From contig CM060469.1 of assembly GCA_030544235.1 (NCBI GenBank), positions 17,292,017-17,356,016 of the forward strand: a stretch of 64,000 nucleotides of DNA, read 5' to 3'. The stretch is from Lepturacanthus savala. Its lineage: Eukaryota; Chordata; Actinopteri; Scombriformes; Trichiuridae. Below, piece by piece: positions 50,956-61,908 of the stretch. The position numbers and the translations under genes are program-made. The notes beneath the pieces were generated by a model, which worked only from the letters and a program-made list of their open reading frames with translations, was not told the DNA's origin and made no database searches. How positions within the stretch are numbered: the first letter of the stretch is position 1; each line of letters opens with the position of its first letter.

Positions 50956-52961
50956 TTTCTTGGTTTACAGAGAGTGTGTGATAATCAAGACTTTGTTTGA
51001 AACTGAGCAGTTAAAGGCATATTCCAGGAAATACATGTACACTTTATCTGTTCTGAATATAAGGGCAAATATTTCATAGTTATAAGCTAATGAGCACAAT
51101 TAACCACAACGATGAATTATTTTGGTTTGCTTAGTTTTGTTTATACACCACAATAAGATGTGCAAGGAATGTTGCAAGTTCATTTTTTATATTTAAAAAA
51201 TGCCCTTGATCTCACGGACTTCAAAAGGATCCTACTCGTATTAAAAATTATTTTACAACATTAACTGTCCTTATAAAAGCAGACCCATTTTTCTTAAGAA
51301 AATACATTTTAAAAAGTTAAGAAAGACCATGAAGAACAAATGTTATTTTAAAAAAAAAAAAATCAAAATCCAAACTTCAAATTTATATAAATCGGACTAC
51401 AAAATTCAAGACACTGACGGTTTCTGTAAAATACATGTCCCACTTCTAGGGATACTCTACGCTTGCACATACGGTGATGGGTGCAGCTTGGGAACCTCAT
51501 TCTAACGACATTTTACAGGGCACCATGGTAGATTGTTTCCCTTTCCAATAAATCAAACAGGCCATCCTTCTGAGCCTACTTGGTCGATGCACAGATATAC
51601 AGCTGACATGTGGCAAGATTAGCCCAAGAGAACAATCCAGAGTATATACTATACATGAACACACAAGAGATAAGGGACCCTTGGGATCTACAGAAACAAA
51701 GTACTTTCCAGTGCATGTTGATTACAACACAATGATCAAGATTAAGGAATCAAACACATAAAACCAACACCTTGTGACTTGAAAGGAATATGAAGGCAAC
51801 CTTTCTTTTTTTTTTTTTACATGTGTTTTGAAGCCTCTCTAATGCAATTTGTATGATTAGCAACGGGTGGGATGGGCAATGACTCATTAATTATAGAGGG
51901 AAGGTCATGTACTGTTTAAAAGGTTTTAACATCAAAACTTGCATTGAAGCTGCTGCTTTTCCAAACCACGGATTGAGAATCTAACCAGGACTTGGGTGAA
52001 TTGGTTTGTTAATGACAATGAAAAATGGTTGGGCCCATCCCTGGAAAATCACAACCTTGAGGTAATACTCCACCCAAAAATCTATTTTTTGAGGATCATA
52101 CGCCCACCCCTTTAGGCTTGAAAGGTGACTGTAAGAGGTTTGTATTTTTATTTTTTTTGTCCTCATGGAGAGCGGCAACTGTGGTCATCATGTATACATG
52201 TTGGCTACAAGAACTACTTGGGGAATATTGACGATTCAATATTTTCATAGTCATATTTTCATGGCCATGTGGAATGTTTAGTTGCACTGTTTCACTATTG
52301 AATTCCATTTTAAACCCACATGAATTCAAAGTGAACTCAGCCGCAGTTCTTCATGGATAAGATGATAGAATTTGGGTTGAGTATCACACAAAGCACGGTC
52401 AGGGACCAACCTGCTCTGCACAGAGTCAAACAACTAAAGCATACACAAGTCCAAGACCAGAACGTAACGAAAAGGGAAAATTAGAAGTAATTGCACACAC
52501 AAGTGTATACAGTAGAAATGGGCAAATATACAAAAATAAATAAAGAGGAAAAAAAATAAATTACAAAAGGAAAACAAAACAATGAGCAATACCCATGTAA
52601 TGAAGGAGCAGCGCAAAGAGGAAGTCAAGAGCCAATGGTGAGACAGGGCGCTACGGGGACTGGCTCAGCGTTCAGGATCCGCAGGAAACTATAACCACAA
52701 CCACATTCAGTGCACCTCACACGCCTACTACTACACGCTCGGTAGCCCCCGTCACCACCACAGTCAGCAAGTCAGCCTCTGGACTGCTCAAACTGTACCT
52801 TTATGTGTGTGCTGAGAGATTGGCCGAGATATTTTTTTTTACTGAATAAAAGACTTGACAAACACCTTGAGAGGTTTCATCATAAATAAATGGGTAACAA
52901 CACTGCTCTTCCTCTAACCAAGTAACAGATTCTCAAGGTTACCAGTAGCCCACAAAGTCTG

Positions 52962-52969
52962 TCCCTGAG
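52962..52969 (-). promoter_or_regulatory. miR-125 family 8-mer seed match
   Basis: The plus strand reads TCCCTGAGAC, identical to nucleotides 1-10 of miR-125b, so the bmf transcript would pair over the seed and two further bases. BMF has been reported as a miR-125b target in human cells. Confidence 0.4.
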
Positions 52970-53933
52970 ACATCTTTAAGAAAAAAAAAATGCGAGGAAA
53001 CCCTAATTATGCAGTGATAAACTTGACACATTGTAAGGAGCAAGTAATTACAGACCCCTGATATGTATTGCTCCTTGGGTCCAAAAGTTGGCCTGGGTTC
53101 AGCAATGGAAAATATAACAAAACAGCATCTTCAACAGTGTCTTTAAACATGTTCATATTTCAACAGTAATTACAGTCTTTTTCACTTTTGTTTAATTTCA
53201 GAGACTGTTTGTCTGCTGAGTCAGTGGTGTTTATGTGTGCTAAAAATGTCCCTAAACTGGATCTGAGCACCAAAGACAATACAGGAGCACCCCGCAGAAT
53301 ATGAAATGGTGTAAAAAACCCACAAAGGTAGCATGAGAGGAGGAGATTCTGTTTCACAGATTGATTATGCAGTATTGTTTGGTGTTCAGAACACACGCCT
53401 GGGACATTTTGTAGCCTGAAACATTGGTACATGAAATTTCCAGAACCCATATCCAATCCAGATTCCAGACTGTGCTCAGTCAGGTCTCGACATTGATTAT
53501 TTGTCTTGGACGCAAATTTAAAAAAAGAAAGAAAAAAACAAAACTAAAATGGTGTGGTAAGAAAACAACTGAAAACCTTCATACAAGACAGAGGTTAACT
53601 TGGTAACAATCTGAACTCTTGAAGGGTGTAGTCTAGTGCAAAAACAGTGGATCCACAGCTCCACTTCAAGGGCATGGAGGTCCGAAAACAATCACATGGA
53701 AAGAACACATCGAAAACACAGGGATACCTTGTAAAAAGCGACTAAAACTGGAAACAAGGTCAAAAATGAGGTCAGGGCAGACTAGACTAGTTACAGTTGG
53801 GGAAAAAAGATACTTTGCTCTGTCTAATAAACAATGTGCTTCACTAATGTTGTAATGTAACCTTCAAATATATAAATATTCTACATAATTATAGTCAGCA
53901 CACCACAACTTCCATCTAAATATTTTTTTTTTG

Positions 53934-53941
53934 TGCTACAT
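53934..53941 (-). promoter_or_regulatory. second miR-221/222 8-mer seed match
   Basis: ATGTAGCA again occurs in the bmf sense strand, with pairing to miR-221 nucleotides 2-10 but no 3' supplementary pairing. BMF is a reported miR-221 target in human cells. Confidence 0.45.
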
Positions 53942-55254
53942 TGCAGACATGCAGGCAGCTTTAAAAAAAAAAACAATATATAACCTCATGTTAATGTAAT
54001 CTCTGCCCATATTTTCTACTTTCTTTTTGTTTTTGGTGTGTTTTATGATGTCCCTATCCACCAAAACGATGAGGAAAATAGAAAATACAAAGGGCAACTG
54101 CACATAAAACATCACACACTTGGGTGTCATAAGTTTATGATTCTGAGGGATTTGTATGCTAAAAAATGCATTTGTTCAAATGTTAAAAAAAAGGTTTAAC
54201 ACACCCTTAATTCTGCATTTTGACTCATTAGTTTACTCTTTATTATCCACTCTTGGGTCTTTTGTTACTGCTCTATGGTCTCAAGATTAAAACCGTTTAA
54301 TACACCTGACTGCATGTGGTGTGATAGTCTATCTTTCTTATTTGAAGTTGGTTACATTGTCAATAGTCCTTCATTCATTACTAATGTTGATAACAGCATT
54401 GAGCAGAATAATACTGCTATACACAGATATGTTGGCAGTCGTCAGGCTTGTTTTGCCAGTAAGTGATGTTTGGAACTGTAAATGCCACCCTGATACTTAC
54501 TGAGCTAAACAAAGACATAATTGTAGCATGAATCAAATATTATGTGCATATTCAAAGATATTGAGATGTGTGTGTAGTGGTGTGCAGACTTTTTCATGTG
54601 CAGAAACGTAACCTTTTTCAGATGATAATAAGGGATCGTGTTCAAAGTTAACACCACAACAGAGAAAAATGGAGGCGGTAAAAAAATTAAAACAATAAAT
54701 GAAAACAACAAGAAAAAAAAGAGGTGAGGTGCAAAATGCTTTGTTCTGAGAAGTTGCCTCTTTGGAAATTAGTAAATCAACTTGACTGGTTACCCTGGAA
54801 ACTTCAGAAAAGAAAACCTCACATTTCCTTTTCATTTCCTAACCATCTCATCTCATCTGTTAAAAAAAAAAAAAATGCACAATACTCATTCTGGCAGAAA
54901 AACATTGAATAAGGCATTCCCAGGGTCTGTGGAGGTCATTAAAGATGGATACATTGTGAAGTGCAAAAAATCTTTTTTAACAAGAACAATGTACTGTACA
55001 AAACTACTACACCACACGTATACCAAAAATATGAACATTGTCCTGTGGAGGAATCTCGGGGCATCATGGCATCTTCTTGGAAAGAAAAAAAAACAAAAAA
55101 ACACGTCCTTGTATAAAAGTTATTTGTCTCCGTCCCGCGGTGACCTTTGTCTTTTTTTTGCGCCACGACAGACCCGTGTTAGATTTTGACAGTGCCATTA
55201 GGAGTCCAGTTCCTCATGGAGATGATGAAAAACGGACATGGGTGGAAGACCCTC

Positions 55255-55371
55255 TCACCTCCGTCCGGCGCCACCTCCTCCAGCGATGAAGCCTCTGTCA
55301 AACAGAAGGCTGAGCAGAGCTGTGGCCAGACGCCACAACAGCGGCCCCTGGTTCCTTTGGTTTCGATGATA
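55255..55371 (-). CDS. bmf: bmf terminal coding exon 4 with stop codon
   Basis: After the acceptor gttgcag the exon encodes 38 residues (127-164) and TGA at 55257-55255. It begins YHRNQRNQGPLLWRL, continues through a Leu-rich stretch (ATALLSLLFDRGF) and ends in GGGGAGRR. The His/Gln/Asn-rich start followed by a Trp-containing hydrophobic helix matches the Bmf C-terminus, which follows the BH3 helix and contributes to membrane association. Longer open frames on this strand here are out of frame with the BH3 exon and are shadows. Confidence 0.92.
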   Translation of the reverse strand, partial: YHRNQRNQGPLLWRLATALLSLLFDRGFIAGGGGAGRR

Positions 55372-58300
55372 CTGCAACGACAAAGACGGAAAGTCAGGGC
55401 CACTACACAAACCCAACCATTCAGAAATAACCACAAAATGCAGGGCTAGGAATAGTCATTAGTTGTGTGTTCAGTGTAAATCTTCAGTTTATACTTTCTG
55501 TGATGTGTGCTGATTGGCAGTGAGCAGCAGAGTGAAGAGGGTCAACTCAAAAAGAGGATAAGACAAAACCAGACGCCGTAACGACGCTGATGTTTCCACA
55601 ACAGTCTGCTTCTGTCCCCAACAGCACTTATTAAAGAGGCCTCCTTTTGTGTATGGGATCCCGACGCAATCCGGGCTTCCCGACCAGACATTCCAAACCG
55701 CAGAGATTCATCACACGGTCACACTTTTTCTAATCTTTCTGGCAGAGACCAACCAGCAGCGGCGGTGCAGGAGGAGACTCGCTTCAGGTTTTGCGAGCCA
55801 ATTGGATTGTGTGCGATTAGGCGGGGGGATAATGCTATCTCTGCCATTGAGAAGCCGAGATAAGATAATTGCACCAAATGGGATTAAGGAGCTCTTGACG
55901 AGGGGGGGGGGGGGGCTCTGAAAAAGAATATATCTGCAGGAGAGAGAGGTACAGTAGCCGAGCTCTGCACATCAACAGCTCATCTGCAGACGAAAGGCAG
56001 ACTCCACCGAGCCTGATAATGCTACAGCTATTTTCAGACCACGAGGGTCGTAAACTAAGGAGACTTAAGATTAGTTTGTCATGACAATGCACGAAAGTGT
56101 ACTACCTTGCCATGGCAGCGTTCTGCTGTTTACTTAAGACGAAATATCTGAAGGCAGAGATTAGATATGCCATATTTACATGACTGTTAAGGTGGTGTCC
56201 AAATGTTGACCTAGTTAGAACTGCTATTGTGAAACGCCTCTGGTTTTCTATATACTTATCAGTTTGTGGCGACCATTGCAGGGTAGGGCTGGGGTGATAT
56301 AGATGACAAGTTTATCACAGTAAATAGTTTCATTTTGGTCAACATTGCTAATTAATGAACATTTTCAATTACCTTTTTTTGTATTCTAAATAAACAATGT
56401 CCTCACTGTCTATACTCATTTTCTTTTCCTTCACACTGTTTATGAACAAAACAATTTTAAATAATTGGCTGCTTGCGTGTCACTTGTCGTCACATGGGAT
56501 TTGATGGGAAATTTGTTCATGCAGTTGAACTTTGCATATTATGTGCTTTCACAGCAGCTTTGCACGTAATGCGTTTGAGTGAAACTATCAACTATCAACA
56601 ACTTCCTTATTGGTTTTGATGAAATGTCTTTAGCTGGGTGAGAAGTGAACTTTTTAAATTGTAAACATCTAAGAGCCAGACAGATACACCTTCACATTCA
56701 CTAGTTAGTTAATAGTAAACCATTATTTTGTGTCTGAAATCTACCTTTCCCAACCTGGTCTTCTATCACTGCTATTGTTTTACCACCCTGGCATATTGCA
56801 GGGTGTTGCATAAGCGTTGTCAGCTTCCAACCAGCATGTGTGCATCTTACTTACTACTCACTTACTGTTTTTTTTTCAAAAGAAAATGGAAAGGTATAAA
56901 AAAAAATCTGAATCTTGATAAAACCAGTTCTCTCTTATATGACATCTGAATTTTGCCTCGAGATATTTTGATGAGGAGCATAATGTCTGCTCTGGATATA
57001 CGACACAGAAAGGATGAGCTCATCCTGATACATCTAAGGTGCTGTTGCCAGCCAGCTGGAGTTAAACACTGACAGCCTATTAAATTTCAAACCAAAATAC
57101 AATGAGCGAAAACGAGCGCATTTTTGTAGTTATATATACTGTATATAGTATGTCACTATATCCAAGAGTCCTGATAAAACCAGAAAACTGAAGGATTTAT
57201 CGCAAAGCTTTGTTTACTACAAGCTACATGAGAAGCTATCAATCTTTATAAACTGAAACAGAGCGATCCTGTGACAGTGACCTTTTGCCCTCTATTCTAT
57301 CAAGCTGGGAGAGCGACACGGAGACAAACAGTGAAGGAAAAGAGAGAGTGAGAAAAAAAGAGGTGCGCACGGGCCTGTCGCAACTTAGTCATGACTCATG
57401 CCACCAACTGTCAAAGTGAGACACGGACTCTAAATTTAGCCACGGCGGTGGAGGGCAGAGTCTCGCCAGATGCTCGGTGTCGTCACTCTGACACCAGCCT
57501 GATGTGCTTTATCAGTGTCCCATGCGGGCTGTCTGTCAAGGCAGCTGCGCAGAAGCTCCCCCCTTATCTCTTAGGCAAACAGGCCGGTGGTGATGGCAAG
57601 AAACTCTGGATTAATCACATTCAGGGGAGGAGACAAGAAGCCAAGAGGGGGGGGGGGGGTCAAACAAAGGATTGTGGTGCTAAATAAATAAGAGGACAGT
57701 GCAACCGGATATTAGCATCAACAAAATCCATTACAGATACCAAGAGGATGACTTTTAAATATCCAAATGCAGCTGCATGTGTTTTTATTTCCAAGCACAG
57801 ATCCTCTGCTTCCCTCTCTTCAAGTGTTGAAAGGAGAGAGTGCTGTGCCCTCACAGGAGATAAAGCCACAAACACGGCGCACGCCTGCATGTGCACACGC
57901 TTACTCACGCATGTACGATATTTAACCCTGCTTTCAACACCTCCTATCGAAAAGCACCATGAGTCGTTTCTCTTAAAAAAACATGGGAGATGAAACCTGA
58001 CTCCGTTCCTTTGCCCTGTGCAGGCCGGCGCAGTCTTCCTGCCATTGTGACTGTCATTACTGCTGCATCTCAAATGGCGGGGGCCGGGCTAACGTCAGCA
58101 AATCCTCCAGGGACCTCGACGTCCCCTCCAGTCCTCTCTAACTGAGAGAGCAATTTATCTGTCAGCATCCACCGCCAGCGCTCCCTCGCCACCTAATCCT
58201 GCTTTTTCTTTTTTTGCCAGGGGGGCCGACAGGCTCCCACGGAGAACACTCACAAGCCACATCGCTCCCGACGCCATCGCAGAGACGGGACAGTGGTCAG

Positions 58301-61300
58301 AAGACACTTGGGGACAAGTGTGAGCGCTGAATAAACGCAATTGCCCACTGACAGGAGTGTGTATGTGTGTGGGGGGGGGGGGGAGTTAGGGGATCTGACA
58401 AAAACTATTATTGAGTGAGAGTTTTTAGTGCTGACTGTCAGACCGTGGTGATAGAAGTGACAGATAGCAAAGAAGCAGAAAAACAAGTAAGGGTGCATTC
58501 ATGTGTTGAGCATGTGCACACGCACGTTCGATACAATTAATTGCACAACTGTACGGCAGAGCCACAAATAGAATAGTACAGGCTGCAGTGGAATCACGCG
58601 TCTAACCGCACATCGGCAGTTGGGTTGTAAATACATCCCGCTGCGATGAGAACACTGAACCTCAAACACTCAACACATGGGGAAAGCAATGTCATTATGA
58701 CGTGTCGACAGTAGTTTTCTGTAACAAAACTCTTCATTGTGCAGACTTGAAAGTCAAAGTCATTGTTGCTCTTTCACTATCACAACTTGGATCTCTCGGC
58801 TGTGAAACTTGTACCTTCAGGATGTCACCTCATGAGCCCATTCTCGCTCTGACTGTCCCCTCTCTTGTGTTTACTCAACCAACAACGACGGCAGCGCAAG
58901 CCACTTCCTCATCCCCTGACCCCAGTCTGCTGTTGTCGTGCGTCAGATCCCCAGCCGCAAAAACACACCCATGCAAGTCTCCTGCCTGACCGTCTGGTTG
59001 TCTGTATGTCTGCTGGTGTCGTGAGTCATGCTGAGCCACCGGGTGTATAAATAACTTCAGTTTGATAAGCGCATGAGAAAATCAGAGACCGTCTTGCACC
59101 TTGTTGAATAGTTAAAAAAAAACAAAAAACGTGCAAGACAAGAGAGGGTAGCATTACTCCAAGGGGAGTTTTTGAAACCAACTAAAGATGGTTACTTGAT
59201 CATTTGAGGTTAATTTCCAAACCTCATTGCTTCATCTACTTGCTTTTACCATAATGGATCCCATCCCCCCTTCTTATAGCCACATAGACCTCTTATTTGG
59301 GTGTCTCCTGTGGCCACCCGTCGCCCAGGGAAGGGGCTGACTGGAGACTCCCTGGAACCACAGCTGTTCCCCTCGGGGCTCACACGTCGAGCTTCAGGTT
59401 ACAACATGTTTACAGACTCCCGCCACTTCTCCTTTTTTTCTGGACTCATTAGTATGTGTGTGCTAAAATGTACATGTGGGAAATTACATGTAGGTGTGTG
59501 TGTTGGACTGTTACCCGCTTGCGCAACCTGACACTCGTATGTGTGAAAGAAAAAGAAAAAAAAATCTCCCGAAACGGTGCTATGTATGTTTTTGCTGGTG
59601 CGGCCGGCAAACCCAACAGCGTGTCACGGTTTTTACAACACGCCCACATATAAGCGACGCTGCGCGGCATGTGGACTCGGAATACAGTGTCACCCTGACC
59701 ACAGTGTCGTGTGCCGTTTGCGGCCAGGCATCCCTTCGTTGCCACTTGCCTCCATATCATACTGAGGAAACAGGAGAAAAGAGAGACAGAAATAAACAGG
59801 AAGAGGAGGCAGGGGGAGGGCCTAGGGTTGGTGAGGAGGTGGGGGAAGGGCTGCCCTGCTTCAGCAATGTCTCTGGCTTAAGGGAAGAGAGAGGAAGGGG
59901 GGGTGAGACGCTGGGCTTAAAGTTCTGCACGGGCAGCCTCTCCAAAACAAATACTGTGCAATACAATAAAAGAGAGCAAACTTTTGACCCACCATTAATC
60001 TTTGCTAGATCATTGTGTGATCCAAACTATTTTTAAAAAAGAGTGTCAATGGAGTTGCTAATGTTGTAGGCAGCTCTTTTTTTCTGCTGGTAAAACATGG
60101 CTACACTAAGAGAAACACACACACACACACACAGAACATCCTCTGGCTTTATGGTAGTCATCTGTAGCATGGCACTACCATAAAGCCAGTGAAAACTAAG
60201 AAAAAAAGGCTGTTATAGATTAAAATAATGAGCTGTAAGGGTTGTTGTGAGATCCATTAAAACTACTGATGAGGGGTGCAACTAATCTGTCAGTTATTGA
60301 AACAATTATTCGTTCTTTGGTTTATAAAATAGTGTAAAATGTCAATCGCTTTTTTCCCGAAGCAGAAGATGTAACATAAAATGTTTTTTTGTTCAGACCA
60401 ACAGTCCACAACCCAACGATCATCAGTTTAACGTTGACATAAAGTGTCAGTCAACACTGCAGAGCTCACATTTACTTGAGCAGACGGCTCCTAAAACACT
60501 GGAATAAAAAGAAATACTGCAGTTGACTCATGTTTCATTTCATTTCCCCCTCGCTTGAAAAATAATTGGGTGTGAAATTCATCACTATTTCATCATTATT
60601 TCTATATTATGGAAGCCAAGAACCAAGGATTTTGTTGTGTTTTTCTCATTGTGTTTTAAAGGAACGGTTTGATTTGTATACTAGTGGAACCGCCAGGCTA
60701 TTAAGTGCATTGTATCTTGCCGACTCAGCTTGTTTGTCACACTCAGAGGTTTTAAGATACTTTTTTGCCTGTTGGCAGTCACATTGGCAGTGTTTAGTCA
60801 CAGCTACAACCACGCTGCCATCAAACTAGAGGCCAATGTGCCTGTCTTGAGTTTGCAATACCAGGAAAGGTGCGTCTTTTCCCCCTCACCAGTTGCAGAT
60901 GTTCCCGATGAAACTGGTCTCCTATTAGCTGGAGTTTCTGGCCAATGCAGGTCTCCATGCTGCGTGCTGCAGGTTGCTGCTGTGGGGGCCGCTGCTCCAT
61001 CCCGTTTCGGTCCTCTTCGCTATCTTGCCACTGCGCTTCCTGATCCCTGACGAGCTCAAAGTGTGCCGGGAAGTGCAATCGAAAACCTGCGTTGCCTGTT
61101 GAGTGGCGAGGCGGGTGCTCATTAAATTTATTAAACATCACAAGTGCTCTGTAAAAAAGAACGTAGGCAGAGCAATGACACCTAGACAGGGTCTTCTGCA
61201 CCACAAATCTATGTCTATGTGGATGATGCAACAGGTACAAAGAGCAGCTGGGTACTTCTGAATGTGTCTTTCACAAAATCAGAATGCTTTGTTTCGACCA

Positions 61301-61883
61301 AAAATTTTGATTGCTTGGTTTCAACCAGAAATTTCAATAGTCACAAACACAGGTGACAATGATTTGATGTCAGTTACTGAAGCTGTTATGGAGCTACTCT
61401 GCAGTGATTACTTGATGCCACTGTAACTTTGCACTTTGGCGTCACTGATTATCAGCTGTGGCTTATGCAGGTGAGCACTTCTGTCACGTCCCTTTCAGTC
61501 ACAATGCCAGTCTGCCGCCTTTTTAACAGCACGGCAGCTGGGTACACTATACGGACCATAAAAGCCACTGCGATCGCGACTATCAGGCGCCAACAGGCAA
61601 GATTAGCATTTCAATGTCGCTACCCGTTTCTCACAGTGAGCCTCATACTAGAGTTTTTATAACCATATGCTGTTTTTTCACTTTTGAAACACTGTGTGTC
61701 ACCAGCCTCACCGTAGAAGAGTGGTCTGGGCTCCTCTGCGACTCCACAGGGCAGCATGCCGTTGATCGGTGCCAGGACAGGGCCAGGTGTCTGTGTGCCC
61801 CGGTCTTCGCACTTTATCTCCCTGAATGTGGTGCGCCAGCAGTGTGGGTCCGGCTCAAACACATCATCCTCCTCATCGTCCAT
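55255..61883 (-). CDS. bmf: Bcl-2 modifying factor, BH3-only pro-apoptotic protein (spliced, 3 coding exons)
   Basis: Joining 61883-61712, 61095-60890 and 55371-55255 gives a 164-residue protein with GT/AG introns of 616 and 5518 bp; exon lengths 172, 206 and 117 total 165 codons with the stop. Visible: acidic N-terminus (MDDEEDDVF), dynein light chain DYNLL motif DRGTQT at residues 27-32, MLPCGV at 43-48, LFYGNAGFRL at 55-64, BH3 helix at 108-120 with I108, L112, I115, invariant G116-D117 and F119, then a hydrophobic segment at about 137-156 and a Gly-rich tail. This order and length match vertebrate Bmf. Known role: Bmf is held on the cytoskeleton through DYNLL and on stress binds Bcl-2-type survival proteins by its BH3 helix to start mitochondrial apoptosis. 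Fish have bmf1 and bmf2 paralogues; which one this is cannot be fixed here. An in-frame TAG four codons before the ATG supports this start. All key BH3 residues are intact. Confidence 0.95.
60115..60133. repeat. (AC)n microsatellite
   Basis: A short perfect AC repeat of 19 bases in bmf intron 3, just upstream of the hairpin. Confidence 0.9.
60143..60189. repeat. perfect 16-bp inverted repeat (hairpin) in bmf intron 3
   Basis: CTGGCTTTATGGTAGT (60143-60158) is exactly complementary to ACTACCATAAAGCCAG (60174-60189), with 15 bases between, of which CAT/ATG could add three pairs. I do not recognise it as a known microRNA. It may be a foldback remnant. Confidence 0.7.
60277..60400. repeat. interspersed repeat of the TGCAACTAA type
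   Basis: It shares tgcaacta, the run ataaaatagtgtaaaatgtc and following bases with the copy at 47108. This AT-rich family is common in fish genomes. It is probably a remnant of a non-autonomous DNA element. Its boundaries are approximate. Confidence 0.5.
60890..61095 (-). CDS. bmf: bmf coding exon 3 (BH3 domain)
   Basis: The acceptor reads aacag|GCAACG and the donor CAACTG|gtgagg. The exon starts with two bases completing Gly58 and ends in phase 0 after Leu126. It encodes NAGFRLHFPAHFEL, a Gln/Pro-rich linker (residues about 79-103) and the BH3 helix CIGQKLQLIGDQFHREH. The GD pair and the four hydrophobic BH3 positions are all present. The linker is variable in the family and shows no motif I recognise. 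Confidence 0.94.
61096..61711 (-). other. bmf intron 2 (616 bp)
   Basis: This runs from gtgagg to aacag. It has no obvious repeats and no open frame that continues the protein. Confidence 0.85.
61712..61883 (-). CDS. bmf: bmf coding exon 2 (start codon, DYNLL motif)
   Basis: This exon encodes residues 1-57 plus the first base of Gly58. The ATG is at 61883-61881 with G at +4 but a weak -3 base. The likely splice acceptor is at 61909-61910, after a pyrimidine-rich stretch, leaving 25 bases of 5' UTR in this exon (61884-61908). The donor reads TACG|gtgagg. The exon carries the acidic N-terminus, the DRGTQT dynein light chain motif and MLPCGV, all hallmarks of Bmf. Confidence 0.93.
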
Positions 61884-61908
61884 ACGGGGGCGCTATACGA
61901 TGACCAGC

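Larger units (their letters stand above)
50705..55254 (-). other. bmf: bmf 3' untranslated region (about 4.5 kb, inferred)
   Basis: From the bmf stop codon to the palindromic AATAAA at about 50725-50730 there is no coding sequence, no transposon I recognise and no acceptor for another exon, so the stretch reads as one long 3' UTR. Bmf transcripts in mammals also have long 3' UTRs (established knowledge). Further minus-strand AATAAA hexamers at 52147-52152 and 54239-54244 could give shorter isoforms. It carries several 8-mer microRNA seed matches, listed separately. The exact end is an inference. Confidence 0.6.
55372..60889 (-). other. bmf intron 3 (5518 bp)
   Basis: This is bounded by gtgagg and by the acceptor tcgttgcag. 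It contains an interspersed repeat at about 60277, an AC repeat at 60115-60133, a 16-bp-stem hairpin at 60143-60189, and three runs of 13-14 G (55902-55915, 57647-57659, 58371-58383). The 180-codon open frame at 59494-60036 on the opposite strand is low-complexity and matches no family I know. Confidence 0.85.

Noticed and set aside
55179..55436. 85-codon minus-strand frame overlapping the last bmf exon
   Set aside because: It is out of frame with the BH3 exon; the in-phase reading (YHRNQ... to TGA at 55255) is the real one.
59494..60036. 180-codon plus-strand open frame, longest in the window
   Set aside because: It lies antisense in bmf intron 3; the middle is a Glu/Gly/Arg-rich purine stretch, and nothing resembles a known protein.
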